Shown: in pieces, positions 36,261-45,026 of the stretch
How the letters are laid out: each line of letters starts with the position of its first letter
Numbering within the stretch: the stretch's first letter is position 1
Source of the DNA: JAVMKJ01 sp031732855
GTDB lineage: Bacteria; Pseudomonadota; Gammaproteobacteria; Competibacterales; Competibacteraceae
Direction: 5' to 3'
Length of the DNA stretch: 64,000 nt
Assembly (NCBI GenBank): GCA_031732855.1
Contig: JAVMKJ010000105.1
Location: 1 to 64,000 of the forward strand
The notes under the pieces: generated by a model
Seen by the model: the letters and a program-made list of their open reading frames with translations, nothing else
What the model was told of the DNA's origin: nothing
Database searches by the model: none
Made by a program: the position numbers and the translations under genes

Positions 36261-38438
36261 ATGCAAACCAAAAGCCCATGTTACTGCGAGGATGTCGAAG
36301 GCTGCGTCGATGAGGTTATCACCCGGGTCGGCAGGCGGGTCGTGCTCGGAATCCCGCTGGGCATCGGCAAGCCCAACCCATTGGTGAACGCCTTCTACCA
36401 GCGGGCCAAGGCGGATCCGGAACTGCATCTCAAGATCATCACCGCGATCACCGTCGAAACGCCCAAGGGATCCAGCGATCTGGAAAAACGGTTTCTGGAA
36501 CCCTTCATCGAGCGGGTGTTCGGCAATTATCCCGATCTGGAGTACGCGGTCGATCTGCGGCTCGGCCGGGTGCCGGCCAACGTCGAGGTCGCGGAATTCT
36601 TCTTCAAGCCGGGCGGGTTCATGAACGTGCCGATGCAGCAGCAAAACTATATCAGCACCAACTATACCCATGCCGCCCGTGATTTGATGGAAAACGGCGT
36701 CAACGTGCTGGCGCAGCAGGTGGCCAAGCGAGAGGTGGATGGCGAGTTGCGGTTCAGCCTCGGCAGCAACCCGGAAGTGACCCTGGATTTGTTTCCGATG
36801 ATCGAGGGCGCGCGCCGTCAGGGCCGGCCGATGGTCACCGTCGCCCAGGTCAATGGCGAGATGCCGTTCATGTATAACGACGCCATGGTCCGGCCGGCCG
36901 ATTTTGATCTGGTGATCGATCGTCCACGCTATGACTTCCGGCAGTTCGGCGCGCCCAACATGCCGGTGGATAACGCGGATTACATGCTGGGCCTGCAAGC
37001 CAGCGCCCTGATACGCGACGGCGGCACCCTGCAGATCGGTATCGGCTGCCTGGGCGATGCCATCGTGCATTTCTGTCGGGTTCGGCAACAGCGGAACGAA
37101 CTCTACAACCAGTTGTTGTCCGAGTCGCACATTCTGAATCACCATGGCGATCTGATCGGGCGCATCGGGGGGACCGGACCGTTCGAGCGAGGGTTGTACG
37201 GCGCCAGCGAGATGTTCGTCAACGGTTTTCTGCATCTGTATCAGGATGGCATTCTCAGGCGCAGGGTTTACGACAGCGCCCCGTTGCAGCGTTTGCTCAA
37301 TGAAGGGGTCATCACCGAGACGGTCGACGAGCGAACTCTGCGGGTTCTGCTGGAGCGGGGCGTCATTCCGGCCCGCCTGACCGAGGCCGATGTCGGCTTT
37401 CTGCGCCGGTTTGGGGTATTCAACCACCGGGTCCGTTACCAGGATGGCGAGCTGACGATCGACGGAACCCAGCCGGTTCCCGCCGATCTCGATCGTCCGG
37501 AGAGTTACGCGGCGGTCGTCGCCGATGGGCTGGGTAGCCATCTCCAGGGTGGCATCCTGATGCACGGCGGCTTTTTCATGGGACCGCAGAGCTTCTATGA
37601 GGCTCTGCGTACGATGCCCCCCGAAGAAAACCAGCAGATCTGCATGACCACGGTACATCGGGTCAACCAGCTCTACGGCAACGAGGAGCTGGCGGTCCTG
37701 CAGCGGCGGGACGCCCGCTTCATCAATACCACCATCATGGTGACCCTGTTGGGGGCGGCGATATCCGACGGGCTGGAGAACGGCCAAGTGATCAGCGGCG
37801 TGGGCGGTCAGTACAACTTCGTGGCCATGGCCCACGAACTGCCGGGCGCCCGTTCCATCCTGATGCTGCGCAGCACCCGCGAGAGCGGGCTGACCACGTC
37901 CTCGAACATGGTCTGGAACTATGGTCATGTGACCATACCGCGTCATTTGCGCGACATCGTGATCACGGAATACGGCATCGCCGACTTGCGCGGGCGCTCG
38001 GACAAGGAGGTGGTGATCGCCTTGCTCGATATCGCCGATTCGCGGTTTCAGCCCGAGTTGCTGGAGAAAGCCAAACGAGCAGGCAAGATTCCGCAGGATT
38101 ACCAGATCCCACCCTACTATCTCCATAACACGCCCGGACGAATTCAGGCGCGGCTCGCGAAATACAGGAAGATGGGGTTGCTACCCGATTTCCCGCTGGG
38201 AACCGACTTTACCGAGGAGGAAATCGTTCTGGGGCGAGTCCTCAAGAGCCTCAAGCTGCGGCTTTCGACCAGGGGGGATCTGATGAAGACCATCGTCAAG
38301 GCGATGACGGTTGGCGCGGCGCCAGAAAAGGCAAAGCGGTATTTGGCCCGTCTCCAACTCGATCGGCCGACCGGCCAGAAAGAGAAGTTGATTCAGAAAC
38401 TCATCGTCTCCGAATTGGTGACCGGCGGTTACGTTTGA
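36261..38438 (+). CDS. Acetyl-CoA hydrolase/transferase family protein
   Basis: This 725-residue cytoplasmic enzyme of the acetyl-CoA hydrolase/CoA-transferase superfamily moves or releases CoA from short acyl-CoAs. Conserved parts are RVVLGIPLGIGKPNPLVNAFY at the N-terminus, DGGTLQIGIGCLGDAIV, and the C-terminal domain with INTTIMVTLLGAAISDGLENGQVISGVGGQYNFVAMAHELPGARSILMLRSTRE and VITEYGIADLRG. It belongs to the long form of the family, with about 100 extra residues after the catalytic half. The ATG at 36261 follows GGGAGAGA; the upstream in-frame codons lie in the leader. In a polymer-storing bacterium it could handle acetate or propionate, but that is inference. Confidence 0.87.
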   Translation: MQTKSPCYCEDVEGCVDEVITRVGRRVVLGIPLGIGKPNPLVNAFYQRAKADPELHLKIITAITVETPKGSSDLEKRFLEPFIERVFGNYPDLEYAVDLRLGRVPANVEVAEFFFKPGGFMNVPMQQQNYISTNYTHAARDLMENGVNVLAQQVAKREVDGELRFSLGSNPEVTLDLFPMIEGARRQGRPMVTVAQVNGEMPFMYNDAMVRPADFDLVIDRPRYDFRQFGAPNMPVDNADYMLGLQASALIRDGGTLQIGIGCLGDAIVHFCRVRQQRNELYNQLLSESHILNHHGDLIGRIGGTGPFERGLYGASEMFVNGFLHLYQDGILRRRVYDSAPLQRLLNEGVITETVDERTLRVLLERGVIPARLTEADVGFLRRFGVFNHRVRYQDGELTIDGTQPVPADLDRPESYAAVVADGLGSHLQGGILMHGGFFMGPQSFYEALRTMPPEENQQICMTTVHRVNQLYGNEELAVLQRRDARFINTTIMVTLLGAAISDGLENGQVISGVGGQYNFVAMAHELPGARSILMLRSTRESGLTTSSNMVWNYGHVTIPRHLRDIVITEYGIADLRGRSDKEVVIALLDIADSRFQPELLEKAKRAGKIPQDYQIPPYYLHNTPGRIQARLAKYRKMGLLPDFPLGTDFTEEEIVLGRVLKSLKLRLSTRGDLMKTIVKAMTVGAAPEKAKRYLARLQLDRPTGQKEKLIQKLIVSELVTGGYV

Positions 38439-38470
38439 GGGGCTGTATGGGCTCGTATTGTTCGAACCAC

Positions 38471-38509
38471 CCCGGCGCTCCGCGCCACCCCTCCTTAGCC
38501 AAGGAGGGG
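38471..38509 (+). repeat. REP-like element of two hairpins after the acetyl-CoA hydrolase gene
   Basis: Two adjacent perfect hairpins are seen: GGCGC-TCC-GCGCC (38474-38486), then a 9-base stem CCCCTCCTT-AGCC-AAGGAGGGG (38488-38509). There is no T tract, so it is not a classical terminator. A related element occurs at 55550-55588 inside rsmE. The rest of the 201-base gap to glgB (38510-38639) shows nothing I can assign. Confidence 0.65.
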
Positions 38510-38639
38510 AAATTCCACAACCGATATGGAAGGGCTATATCGACGCATCTGAGGGCGGCAGCCGAAAACGGTCCGGGGCGCGACGGCGGAGGGGTCGCGC
38601 CCCGGTGAGTGGATCACAAAATCGAAATGAGTCGGTGGT

Positions 38640-40979
38640 TCATTCCGGCTGAGCCAACTCTTCCTCCACCAGGTCCGACTCGTCGGTCAGCGGCGGCAAT
38701 ACGACCATGCTCGCCGCCGAGTCTTCCTCCAGCGATTCCTCCGTCGGCGGTGATTCAACTTCGGTTTCCGCGACAACCGGTATCGGCTCTGGCAAGGGTT
38801 CCGGCCGAAGGACGAGGCCACCCAGCGGCGGCACGGTAATGATGATCGAGTAGGGGTGCTCCATCCAGGGGCGTTCCTCGGCGATCAGCTCGACTCCGCC
38901 ATTGCCGACCCCGCTGCCACCGTAGAAGTGCGAGTCGGAATTGAGGATTTCCGTGTAACGGCCCGGTCGTGGCACTCCGATCCGGTAGCCGTGGCGGGGC
39001 ACCGGCGTGAAGTTGACCAGAACCACCAGAAAATCATTGTCCTTCTTGCGCAGGTAGCTCAGGATCGACTGCTCGGCGTCGTGGCAATCGATCCAGGAGA
39101 AGCCCTGCCACTCGAATTCGTAATGGTGCAGTTCCGGGCTGCTGTGATAGAGCCGGTTCAAATCCTTGACCAGCAGCTGCATGCCCTGGTGAAAATCGTA
39201 CTGGAGCACCCACCAGTCGAGGGGGTTGGCGCTGTTCCATTCGTGGCCCTGACCGAACTCGGTTCCCATGAACAGCAACTTCTTGCCGGGATGGGTGAAC
39301 ATGTAAGTGTACAGCAGCCGCAGGTTGGCGAAACGCTGCCACTCGTCGCCGGGCATCTTGTTGATCATCGAGCCCTTGCCGTGCACCACCTCGTCGTGCG
39401 AGAAGGGCAGCAGGAAGTTCTCGGTGAAGCAGTACAACATGCTGAAAGTCAGCAGGTCGTGGTGGTACTTGCGATGGACCGGGTTCTGCGCCATGTAGCG
39501 CAGGGTATCGTTCATCCACCCCATGTTCCATTTCATGCTGAAGCCCAGTCCGCCCAAATAAGTGGGACGGGTCACCTGCGGCCAGGAGGTGGATTCCTCG
39601 GCGATCACCATCGCGCCGGGGTGTTCGCTGTGCACCACGGTGTTGAGTTCGCGCAGGAAGTCGATTGCTTCCAGGTTCTCCCGTCCGCCGTACTTGTTGG
39701 GAATCCACTCGCCTTCCTTGCGCGAATAGTCCAGATATAGCATCGAGGCGACCGCGTCCACCCGCAAGCCATCGAGATGAAATTCCTCGATCCAGTACAG
39801 GGCGCTGGACAGCAGGAAGTTCTTCACCTCGTAGCGGCCGAAATTGAAGATCAGCGTGGACCAGTCGAGATGCTCGCCCATGCGCGGATCGGCATGTTCG
39901 TACAGCGGCTCGCCGTCGAAGCGGGCCAGTCCATGGGCATCCTTGGGGAAGTGCGCCGGCACCCAGTCGAGAATCACGCCGACATCGTGCTGGTGGCAGT
40001 AGTCGATGAAATAGCGGAAATCGTCCGGCGTGCCGAAACGGCTGGTCGGAGCGTAGTAGCCGGTGGTCTGGTAGCCCCAGGAGGCGTCGTAGGGGTGTTC
40101 GGTCACCGGCAGCAGTTCGATATGACTGAACCCCAGTTCGGTGACGTAATCCACCAAGTGGTGCGCCAGATCCCGGTAGTTCATGAACTCGCCTTCCGGG
40201 CCGCGTCGCCACGAGCCGAGATGGATTTCATAGATGGACATCGGTGCGTGCAGCCAGTCGGCGCTTTTGCGCTTGTTCAGCCAGTGCTCGTCGCGCCAGG
40301 CGTAAGTCTCCGGTTTGGGAACGATGGTGGCGGTGCTGGGGCGCATTTCGAAATGCTGGCCGTAAGGGTCCGATTTCAGCAGGATTGCCCCGCTGTGGCG
40401 GTTGCGGATTTCGAATTTGTACAGATCGCCCGGGTACAGATTGGGGATAAACAGCTCCCAAACTCCGCTGCCGCCGCGCACCCGCATCGGGTGGACCCGG
40501 CCGTCCCAGCGGTTGAAGCTGCCGACCACGCTGACCCGCTCGGCGTTAGGCGCCCACACCGCGAACAGCACCCCGGCGACACTGTCGGCCTCGTGCGGGT
40601 GCGCGCCCAGAAAGCGATAGGCATGCCAGTGTTTGCCCTCGCCGAACAGATACAAGTCGAAATCGGGCAGTTGTGGCGGGAAACAGTAGGGATCGTAGGA
40701 AATGTGTTCGTGATGGTCGGAATCGCGCCAGATCAACCGGTAGCGTTCGGGTACTTGGTCCGGCTTGCCCTGCCACTCGAACAGATCGGTGTTGGGGATC
40801 CGCTGCAGCGGCAAGTTGCCCTCGGCGATATGGACCTCCTGCGCGTAGGGCAGATGAGCGCGGACCACGACCTTCTTGTCCTGGGGATGACGGCCCAGCA
40901 CGGCGAAGGGGTCATGATGGCGGGCTTCGATGATTCGTTGCAATTCGGGTTGGAGTTTCGGGCTCGTCACGTTTTTCAT
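38640..40979 (-). CDS. glgB: 1,4-alpha-glucan branching enzyme GlgB
   Basis: GlgB introduces alpha-1,6 branches in glycogen. The 779-residue protein starts HDPFAVLGRHP and has a glycogen-branching N-domain, a CBM48 domain (VFAVWAPNAERVSVVGSFNRWDGR) and a GH13 barrel. In the barrel are HFPKDAHGLARFDGEPLYEH, the nucleophile in LDGLRVDAVASMLYLDYSR, the acid/base in MVIAEESTSWP and FSHDEVVHGKGSM. About 55 residues at the C-terminus are a Pro/Glu-rich acidic tail not seen in ordinary GlgB proteins. I chose MKNVTSPK (40979); the longer frame would start inside the promoter region. No other glg gene is nearby. Confidence 0.95.
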   Translation of the reverse strand: MKNVTSPKLQPELQRIIEARHHDPFAVLGRHPQDKKVVVRAHLPYAQEVHIAEGNLPLQRIPNTDLFEWQGKPDQVPERYRLIWRDSDHHEHISYDPYCFPPQLPDFDLYLFGEGKHWHAYRFLGAHPHEADSVAGVLFAVWAPNAERVSVVGSFNRWDGRVHPMRVRGGSGVWELFIPNLYPGDLYKFEIRNRHSGAILLKSDPYGQHFEMRPSTATIVPKPETYAWRDEHWLNKRKSADWLHAPMSIYEIHLGSWRRGPEGEFMNYRDLAHHLVDYVTELGFSHIELLPVTEHPYDASWGYQTTGYYAPTSRFGTPDDFRYFIDYCHQHDVGVILDWVPAHFPKDAHGLARFDGEPLYEHADPRMGEHLDWSTLIFNFGRYEVKNFLLSSALYWIEEFHLDGLRVDAVASMLYLDYSRKEGEWIPNKYGGRENLEAIDFLRELNTVVHSEHPGAMVIAEESTSWPQVTRPTYLGGLGFSMKWNMGWMNDTLRYMAQNPVHRKYHHDLLTFSMLYCFTENFLLPFSHDEVVHGKGSMINKMPGDEWQRFANLRLLYTYMFTHPGKKLLFMGTEFGQGHEWNSANPLDWWVLQYDFHQGMQLLVKDLNRLYHSSPELHHYEFEWQGFSWIDCHDAEQSILSYLRKKDNDFLVVLVNFTPVPRHGYRIGVPRPGRYTEILNSDSHFYGGSGVGNGGVELIAEERPWMEHPYSIIITVPPLGGLVLRPEPLPEPIPVVAETEVESPPTEESLEEDSAASMVVLPPLTDESDLVEEELAQPE

Positions 40980-41140
40980 CCTGTTGTGTGGACGGTTGAG
41001 GCCATGTCCGACGGTGCTTGACGCTTCAGACCACAAATGGCCTGCCGATAGTGTCAACGGCGTCGCGGCGTTGCCTGGCATTCGGAGTAGTGGCGGGCGT
41101 CTGGGGTCGGGGTCAAGCGCCGTGCGCATCGTTCCATTCT

Positions 41141-41146
41141 ATTATA
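41141..41146 (-). promoter_or_regulatory. -10 hexamer candidate for glgB
   Basis: The minus strand reads TATAAT at 41146-41141, about 160 bases before the glgB start. The -35 region is poor. The same site read on the plus strand gives TATAAC, so direction is not certain. Confidence 0.35.
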
Positions 41147-41157
41147 ACGCGAATCGC

Positions 41158-41630
41158 CTAAAGGATGATTTTCCGTAAGGATATCGTTAGGCGGCCAAGG
41201 GCGGATACCGCATCCCCGGGCGGTTCCCGTGCGTGGGTTTGTTCCGCCTGCCCGATATCGAGCAGCCCGAACGGGTGACTGACGTTGGCGACCACGATGT
41301 CGCGGGGTATTGCCAAGCTTCTCCCGGGCCCCGCAAGCGGGAACGGTAGCCTCCCGGTACCGGCGTCGATGACGTCGCCGCGATCCATGCCTTGCTCCTG
41401 AACCCCCCTGCGGGATGCCGGCGGAAAGGGCTTGAATGTTTGAGTGTGACCGCAGGTCAAGTGGTTTAGAATTGAATTATTGAAAATTCGCGGCCCTGTT
41501 GGTTGATGCCGGATCTCGGAACAGGATTGGAGCCGCCGTGGCATCCTCACGCTTCCAAGTCTGGTAAAATTGTCGCCGCATCATCCGAACGCATTAAAAT
41601 TCGTCTAAAACTTCATCCAAAGGACGATCC
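41158..41630. other. Intergenic region without a supportable gene
   Basis: This 473-base gap lies between the divergent glgB and cytochrome genes. A minus-strand frame of 130 codons (41158-41550) is open, but its product matches nothing I recognise and its composition looks like chance coding in GC-rich DNA. Near the right end, TGGTAAAAT at 41562-41570 resembles an extended -10 element for the cytochrome gene. It could hold the remains of a lost gene. Confidence 0.4.
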
Positions 41631-42026
41631 ATGAATTCGCGTAAACTGCTTGCATCCGTGTTGGTTTTGGGCGTGGCTATGCTGGCCGGCTGTTCCAGGG
41701 AACAACCGGTCAAGCCGGTGAGCTTCCAGAAGGACGTATATCCGATTCTGAAGGCGAGCTGCGCGGAGTGTCACACCGTACCCAATGGCGAGGGCTACCA
41801 GAAAAGCGGTCTGGCGGTGGGCTCGTACGAAGAGTTGATGAAGGGTACCAAGATGGGACCCGTCATCATCCCTGGCCAGAGCCTCAACAGCAGTCTGAAC
41901 CGTCTGATCGAAGGCCGTCCCGGCGTGAATCCCTCCATCCAGATGCCGCACGGCAAGGTGAAGCTGGCGGAAGATAAGCTGGTGATCATCCGCCGGTGGG
42001 TCGATCAGGGCGCCAAGAACAACTAA
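41631..42026 (+). CDS. Lipoprotein cytochrome c
   Basis: This 131-residue precursor has a signal peptide ending in the lipobox LAGC (Cys at residue 21), so the mature protein is lipid-anchored, probably in the outer membrane or the periplasmic face. A single heme c site CAECH follows VSFQKDVYPILKAS, as in the planctomycete-type cytochrome c domain. The distal methionine is probably in SIQMPHGK. The C-terminus (LAEDKLVIIRRWVDQGAKNN) is typical of these small electron carriers. AAAGGA precedes the start. It has no operon partner, so its redox partner is unknown. Confidence 0.87.
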   Translation: MNSRKLLASVLVLGVAMLAGCSREQPVKPVSFQKDVYPILKASCAECHTVPNGEGYQKSGLAVGSYEELMKGTKMGPVIIPGQSLNSSLNRLIEGRPGVNPSIQMPHGKVKLAEDKLVIIRRWVDQGAKNN

Positions 42027-42061
42027 GCCGCGCCGCGCCCTTTCCCGCCCTCGTGCCCCGA

Positions 42062-42089
42062 CCCTCCCCCCTTCTGTATCGGGGGAGGG
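42062..42089. terminator. GC-only hairpin after the cytochrome gene
   Basis: CCCTCCCCC (42062-42070) pairs perfectly with GGGGGAGGG (42081-42089) around a 10-base loop. It lies 36 bases after the cytochrome stop. No T tract follows, so factor-independent termination is doubtful. It may instead protect the 3' end of the message. Confidence 0.35.
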
Positions 42090-42222
42090 CGTAATCCCGG
42101 CAAATCGCGCTATCCGCAACTTCTGGAATTCAATCCGTCCGCTTTCAACCCCCCGTCGTTCGCCTGGCTGGTTTTTCAGCGTCAGGCGTGATGCTGTTTT
42201 GGATCGTTTCTGGGGATGCATC

Positions 42223-44367
42223 ATGGTCAGTTCCAGGCAGACCGCGCTGGCCGGCGCGGATTTCGACACGTGGCTGAATACCCTGCAAGTTTCATGGTCT
42301 CCGGCGCAGATCGAGGTCGTGCGACGCGCGTATGCGCTGGGCGGCGAGCCGGAGTTGGCGGTCGCCGATCTGCTGGCGGATCTGGGCATGGATCACGAGG
42401 TGGTCGCCGCCGCGCTGCTGCACGAGCCGGTCGTATTGGGACGGATCAAGCCATCGGCTTTGCGAGAGGATTTCGGTCCGGCGATCGCACGCCTGGTGGA
42501 TGGGATCGTCAAGCTCGATGCCATCGGCGAATTGCATCAGAGCGGCCACCACGCCGGTCGCCAGTTGGAAAGCTTGCGCAAGATGCTGCTGGCGATGGCC
42601 CAGGATATTCGGGTGGTGCTGATCAAACTGGCGATGCGGCTGCACGCGCTGCGCCAGCTCGGGCAGCGGCCCGCCGAAGAGCGGCGGCGTATAGCCAAGG
42701 AGACACTGGACATTTTTTCGCCGCTGGCCAACCGACTCGGCATCGGTCGCGTCAAGTGGGAAATGGAAGACCTGGCGCTGCGCTATCTGGAGCCGGCGGT
42801 CTACAAGCAGATCGCCGTCGCGCTCGACCAGCGCCGCGCGGACCGCGAGCAATACATCGACCAGGTCATGGATGAATTGCGCGACCATTTGCAACAGGCC
42901 GGCATCCGCGCCGAAGTCAGCGGTCGGGTCAAGCACATTTATGGCATCTGGCGGAAGATGCATCGCAAGAATCTGTCTTTCGAGCAGATTTTTGATGTGC
43001 GGGCGGTGCGGGTGATGGTCGAGTCGGTGAACGACTGCTATGCCGCGCTGGGCGTGGTGCATACCCGCTGGAACCACATCCACCGGGAATTCGACGATTA
43101 CATCGCCCGTCCCAAGCCCAACGGCTATCAATCCCTGCATACGGCGGTGGTGGGGCCCGAGGGTCGGGCGGTGGAAGTCCAAATCCGCACGTTCGACATG
43201 CACCGGAACGCCGAATTGGGCGTGGCCGCGCACTGGCGCTACAAGGAAGGCGGGGAGGGTCCGGGCGACGCGACCGCCCGGCAGATCGCCTGGTTGCGGC
43301 AGATGCTGGAATACCGGGAGGAAGACGGCGACGACGGCGACCTGCTGGAACGGTTCAAGGCCGAAGCGTTCCAGGACCGGGTCTACGCCATCACTCCCAA
43401 GGGCGCGATTGTCGAGTTGCCCCAAGGCGCCACGTCGCTGGATTTCGCCTATCACGTTCATACCGAGGTCGGCCACCGCTGCCGGGGCGCCAAGGTCAAC
43501 GGCCGCATCGTGCCGCTGACCTACGAACTGAAGAACGGCGAGCAGGTGGAGGTGCTGACCGCCAAGAGCGGCGGCCCCAGCCGCGACTGGCTCAGCCCGC
43601 ATCTGGGCTATGTCAAGAGCAACCGGGCGCGGGCCAAGATCCGGCAGTGGTTCGTCCAGCAGGATCAGGACAAGAGCATCGCCGCCGGTCGCACCGCCCT
43701 GGAGCGGGAATTTCAGCGGCTGGGCATCCGCCAGATCAAGTTGGAAAAAGTGGCGGAAAAGCTCAACTTTGCCAAGCCGGACGAACTTTTCGCCACCATC
43801 GGTCATGGCGCGCTGACCACCGCGCAAGTAATCGCCCGGATTCCGGATCTGCTGTCGGCCTCACCGGGAGCCGGGGAAAGCCTGCCGGTGGTCCGCAAGC
43901 CCAAGGTTGCCGAGTCCGGCAAGGGCGACGTGCAAATCCGCGGGGTGGGGCGGTTGTTGAGCCAGATGGCGCACTGCTGCCAGCCAGTGCCGTTCGAGCC
44001 GATCGCCGGCTACATTACCCAAGGGCGCGGAGTCACGATCCACCGGCAGGATTGCGCTAACCTGCTTGCCTTGGCCAGCCAGCACCACGAACGGGTCATC
44101 GAAGTAAGCTGGGGTGAAACGCCCGCGACTCATCCGGTGGATATCATGATCATCGCCTACGACCGCTCCGGCTTGTTGCGCGACATCACGTCGATTCTTG
44201 CCAACGAACCAGTCAACGTGCTCGGCGCGAATACCCTGACCGATCGGGAAACGTCCATCGCCCGCATGGGATTGACCTTGGAGGTCACCGACGTGGTGCA
44301 ACTCAGCCGGGTGCTCGACAAGATCAGCCAATTGCACAATGTGGTCGAAGCGTACCGAAAGGTTTGA
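42223..44367 (+). CDS. relA: (p)ppGpp synthetase RelA
   Basis: This 714-residue stringent-response enzyme makes ppGpp from GTP/GDP and ATP on stalled ribosomes. The order is a degenerate hydrolase domain (about 30-170), a synthetase domain (about 220-350), then TGS (DRVYAITPKGAIVELPQGATSLDFAYHVHTEVGHRCRGAKVNG), zinc-finger (MAHCCQPVPFEPIAGYITQGRGVTIHRQDC) and ACT. The hydrolase HD pair is HE here (AALLHEPVV), and the synthetase loop carries EFDD before YIARPKPNGYQSLHT. Both mark monofunctional RelA rather than bifunctional SpoT. The ATG at 42223 follows GGGGA. It is convergent with hflD. Confidence 0.95.
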   Translation: MVSSRQTALAGADFDTWLNTLQVSWSPAQIEVVRRAYALGGEPELAVADLLADLGMDHEVVAAALLHEPVVLGRIKPSALREDFGPAIARLVDGIVKLDAIGELHQSGHHAGRQLESLRKMLLAMAQDIRVVLIKLAMRLHALRQLGQRPAEERRRIAKETLDIFSPLANRLGIGRVKWEMEDLALRYLEPAVYKQIAVALDQRRADREQYIDQVMDELRDHLQQAGIRAEVSGRVKHIYGIWRKMHRKNLSFEQIFDVRAVRVMVESVNDCYAALGVVHTRWNHIHREFDDYIARPKPNGYQSLHTAVVGPEGRAVEVQIRTFDMHRNAELGVAAHWRYKEGGEGPGDATARQIAWLRQMLEYREEDGDDGDLLERFKAEAFQDRVYAITPKGAIVELPQGATSLDFAYHVHTEVGHRCRGAKVNGRIVPLTYELKNGEQVEVLTAKSGGPSRDWLSPHLGYVKSNRARAKIRQWFVQQDQDKSIAAGRTALEREFQRLGIRQIKLEKVAEKLNFAKPDELFATIGHGALTTAQVIARIPDLLSASPGAGESLPVVRKPKVAESGKGDVQIRGVGRLLSQMAHCCQPVPFEPIAGYITQGRGVTIHRQDCANLLALASQHHERVIEVSWGETPATHPVDIMIIAYDRSGLLRDITSILANEPVNVLGANTLTDRETSIARMGLTLEVTDVVQLSRVLDKISQLHNVVEAYRKV

Positions 44368-44374
44368 ACCCATG

Positions 44375-44992
44375 TCAGGTCGTGCTCGCCAGGAGCAGGC
44401 GGGTTTCCCGCAGCAGGGGATTGCGCCGCAGCAGCAGGGCGAGCCGGCCGCCGCCGCTTTGTCGCCACAGGATCGCCGCACGGACGCCGGCCAGCAGCAG
44501 CGCCCGGATCCGGTTGGTGTTTGCCGGGTTGTTCAGGTGAACGGGATCTCCGCTGACCATGATTCGCGGCGACAGGGTGCTGAGCGTCTTCAGATAGAGA
44601 TCCGCGAAACTGGCGATGGTATTGCCGTGGTCGAGCGGAAAATGCGCCAAATTCTGGATGATGTCCTCGATGCCGGCGCGAATGAGCCGCAGCAGATCGT
44701 CGCGCCGGGACAACTGTCGTTCCAGACGCATCAGCGTGATCACGTAGCGGGTCAATTCCATGTCCCGGGGGGTGTTGAGCTGCTGCTCGAGCAGACGCAG
44801 GCCGGAACGCAGCCGGGCGATGCCGCCGTAAATGTCGGCGCTGCTTGGGGCGTCGATCCTGATCAGGCTGGCAAGACAGGTTTCGATATCGTCCGGGTTG
44901 GCCTGGCCGCGCCGGGCGATGCCGCGCACCAGATCGGTGGCCTGCATCGCGCCGGCGAGAGCGATGACGCGGTCATGGTCGGTTTGGGGCAT
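44375..44992 (-). CDS. hflD: High-frequency lysogenization protein homologue HflD
   Basis: This 205-residue, mostly helical protein of the HflD family is membrane-associated in E. coli, where it affects phage lambda CII; its housekeeping role is unclear. Recognisable segments are DRVIALAGAMQATDLVRGIARRG, LNTPRDMELTRYVITLMRLERQLSRR and NLAHFPLDHGNTIASFADLYLKTLSTLSPRIMVSGDP. It follows mnmA by 34 bases on the same strand, the order found in many gammaproteobacteria. Confidence 0.92.
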   Translation of the reverse strand: MPQTDHDRVIALAGAMQATDLVRGIARRGQANPDDIETCLASLIRIDAPSSADIYGGIARLRSGLRLLEQQLNTPRDMELTRYVITLMRLERQLSRRDDLLRLIRAGIEDIIQNLAHFPLDHGNTIASFADLYLKTLSTLSPRIMVSGDPVHLNNPANTNRIRALLLAGVRAAILWRQSGGGRLALLLRRNPLLRETRLLLASTT

Positions 44993-45026
44993 GGACTGGT
45001 GGTTTCGGTTTGTGAAAAGGATTCCT

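Noticed and set aside
41158..41550. 130-codon minus-strand frame between glgB and the cytochrome gene
   Set aside because: No motif, no ribosome site I trust, and composition looks like chance; recorded as a gap instead.
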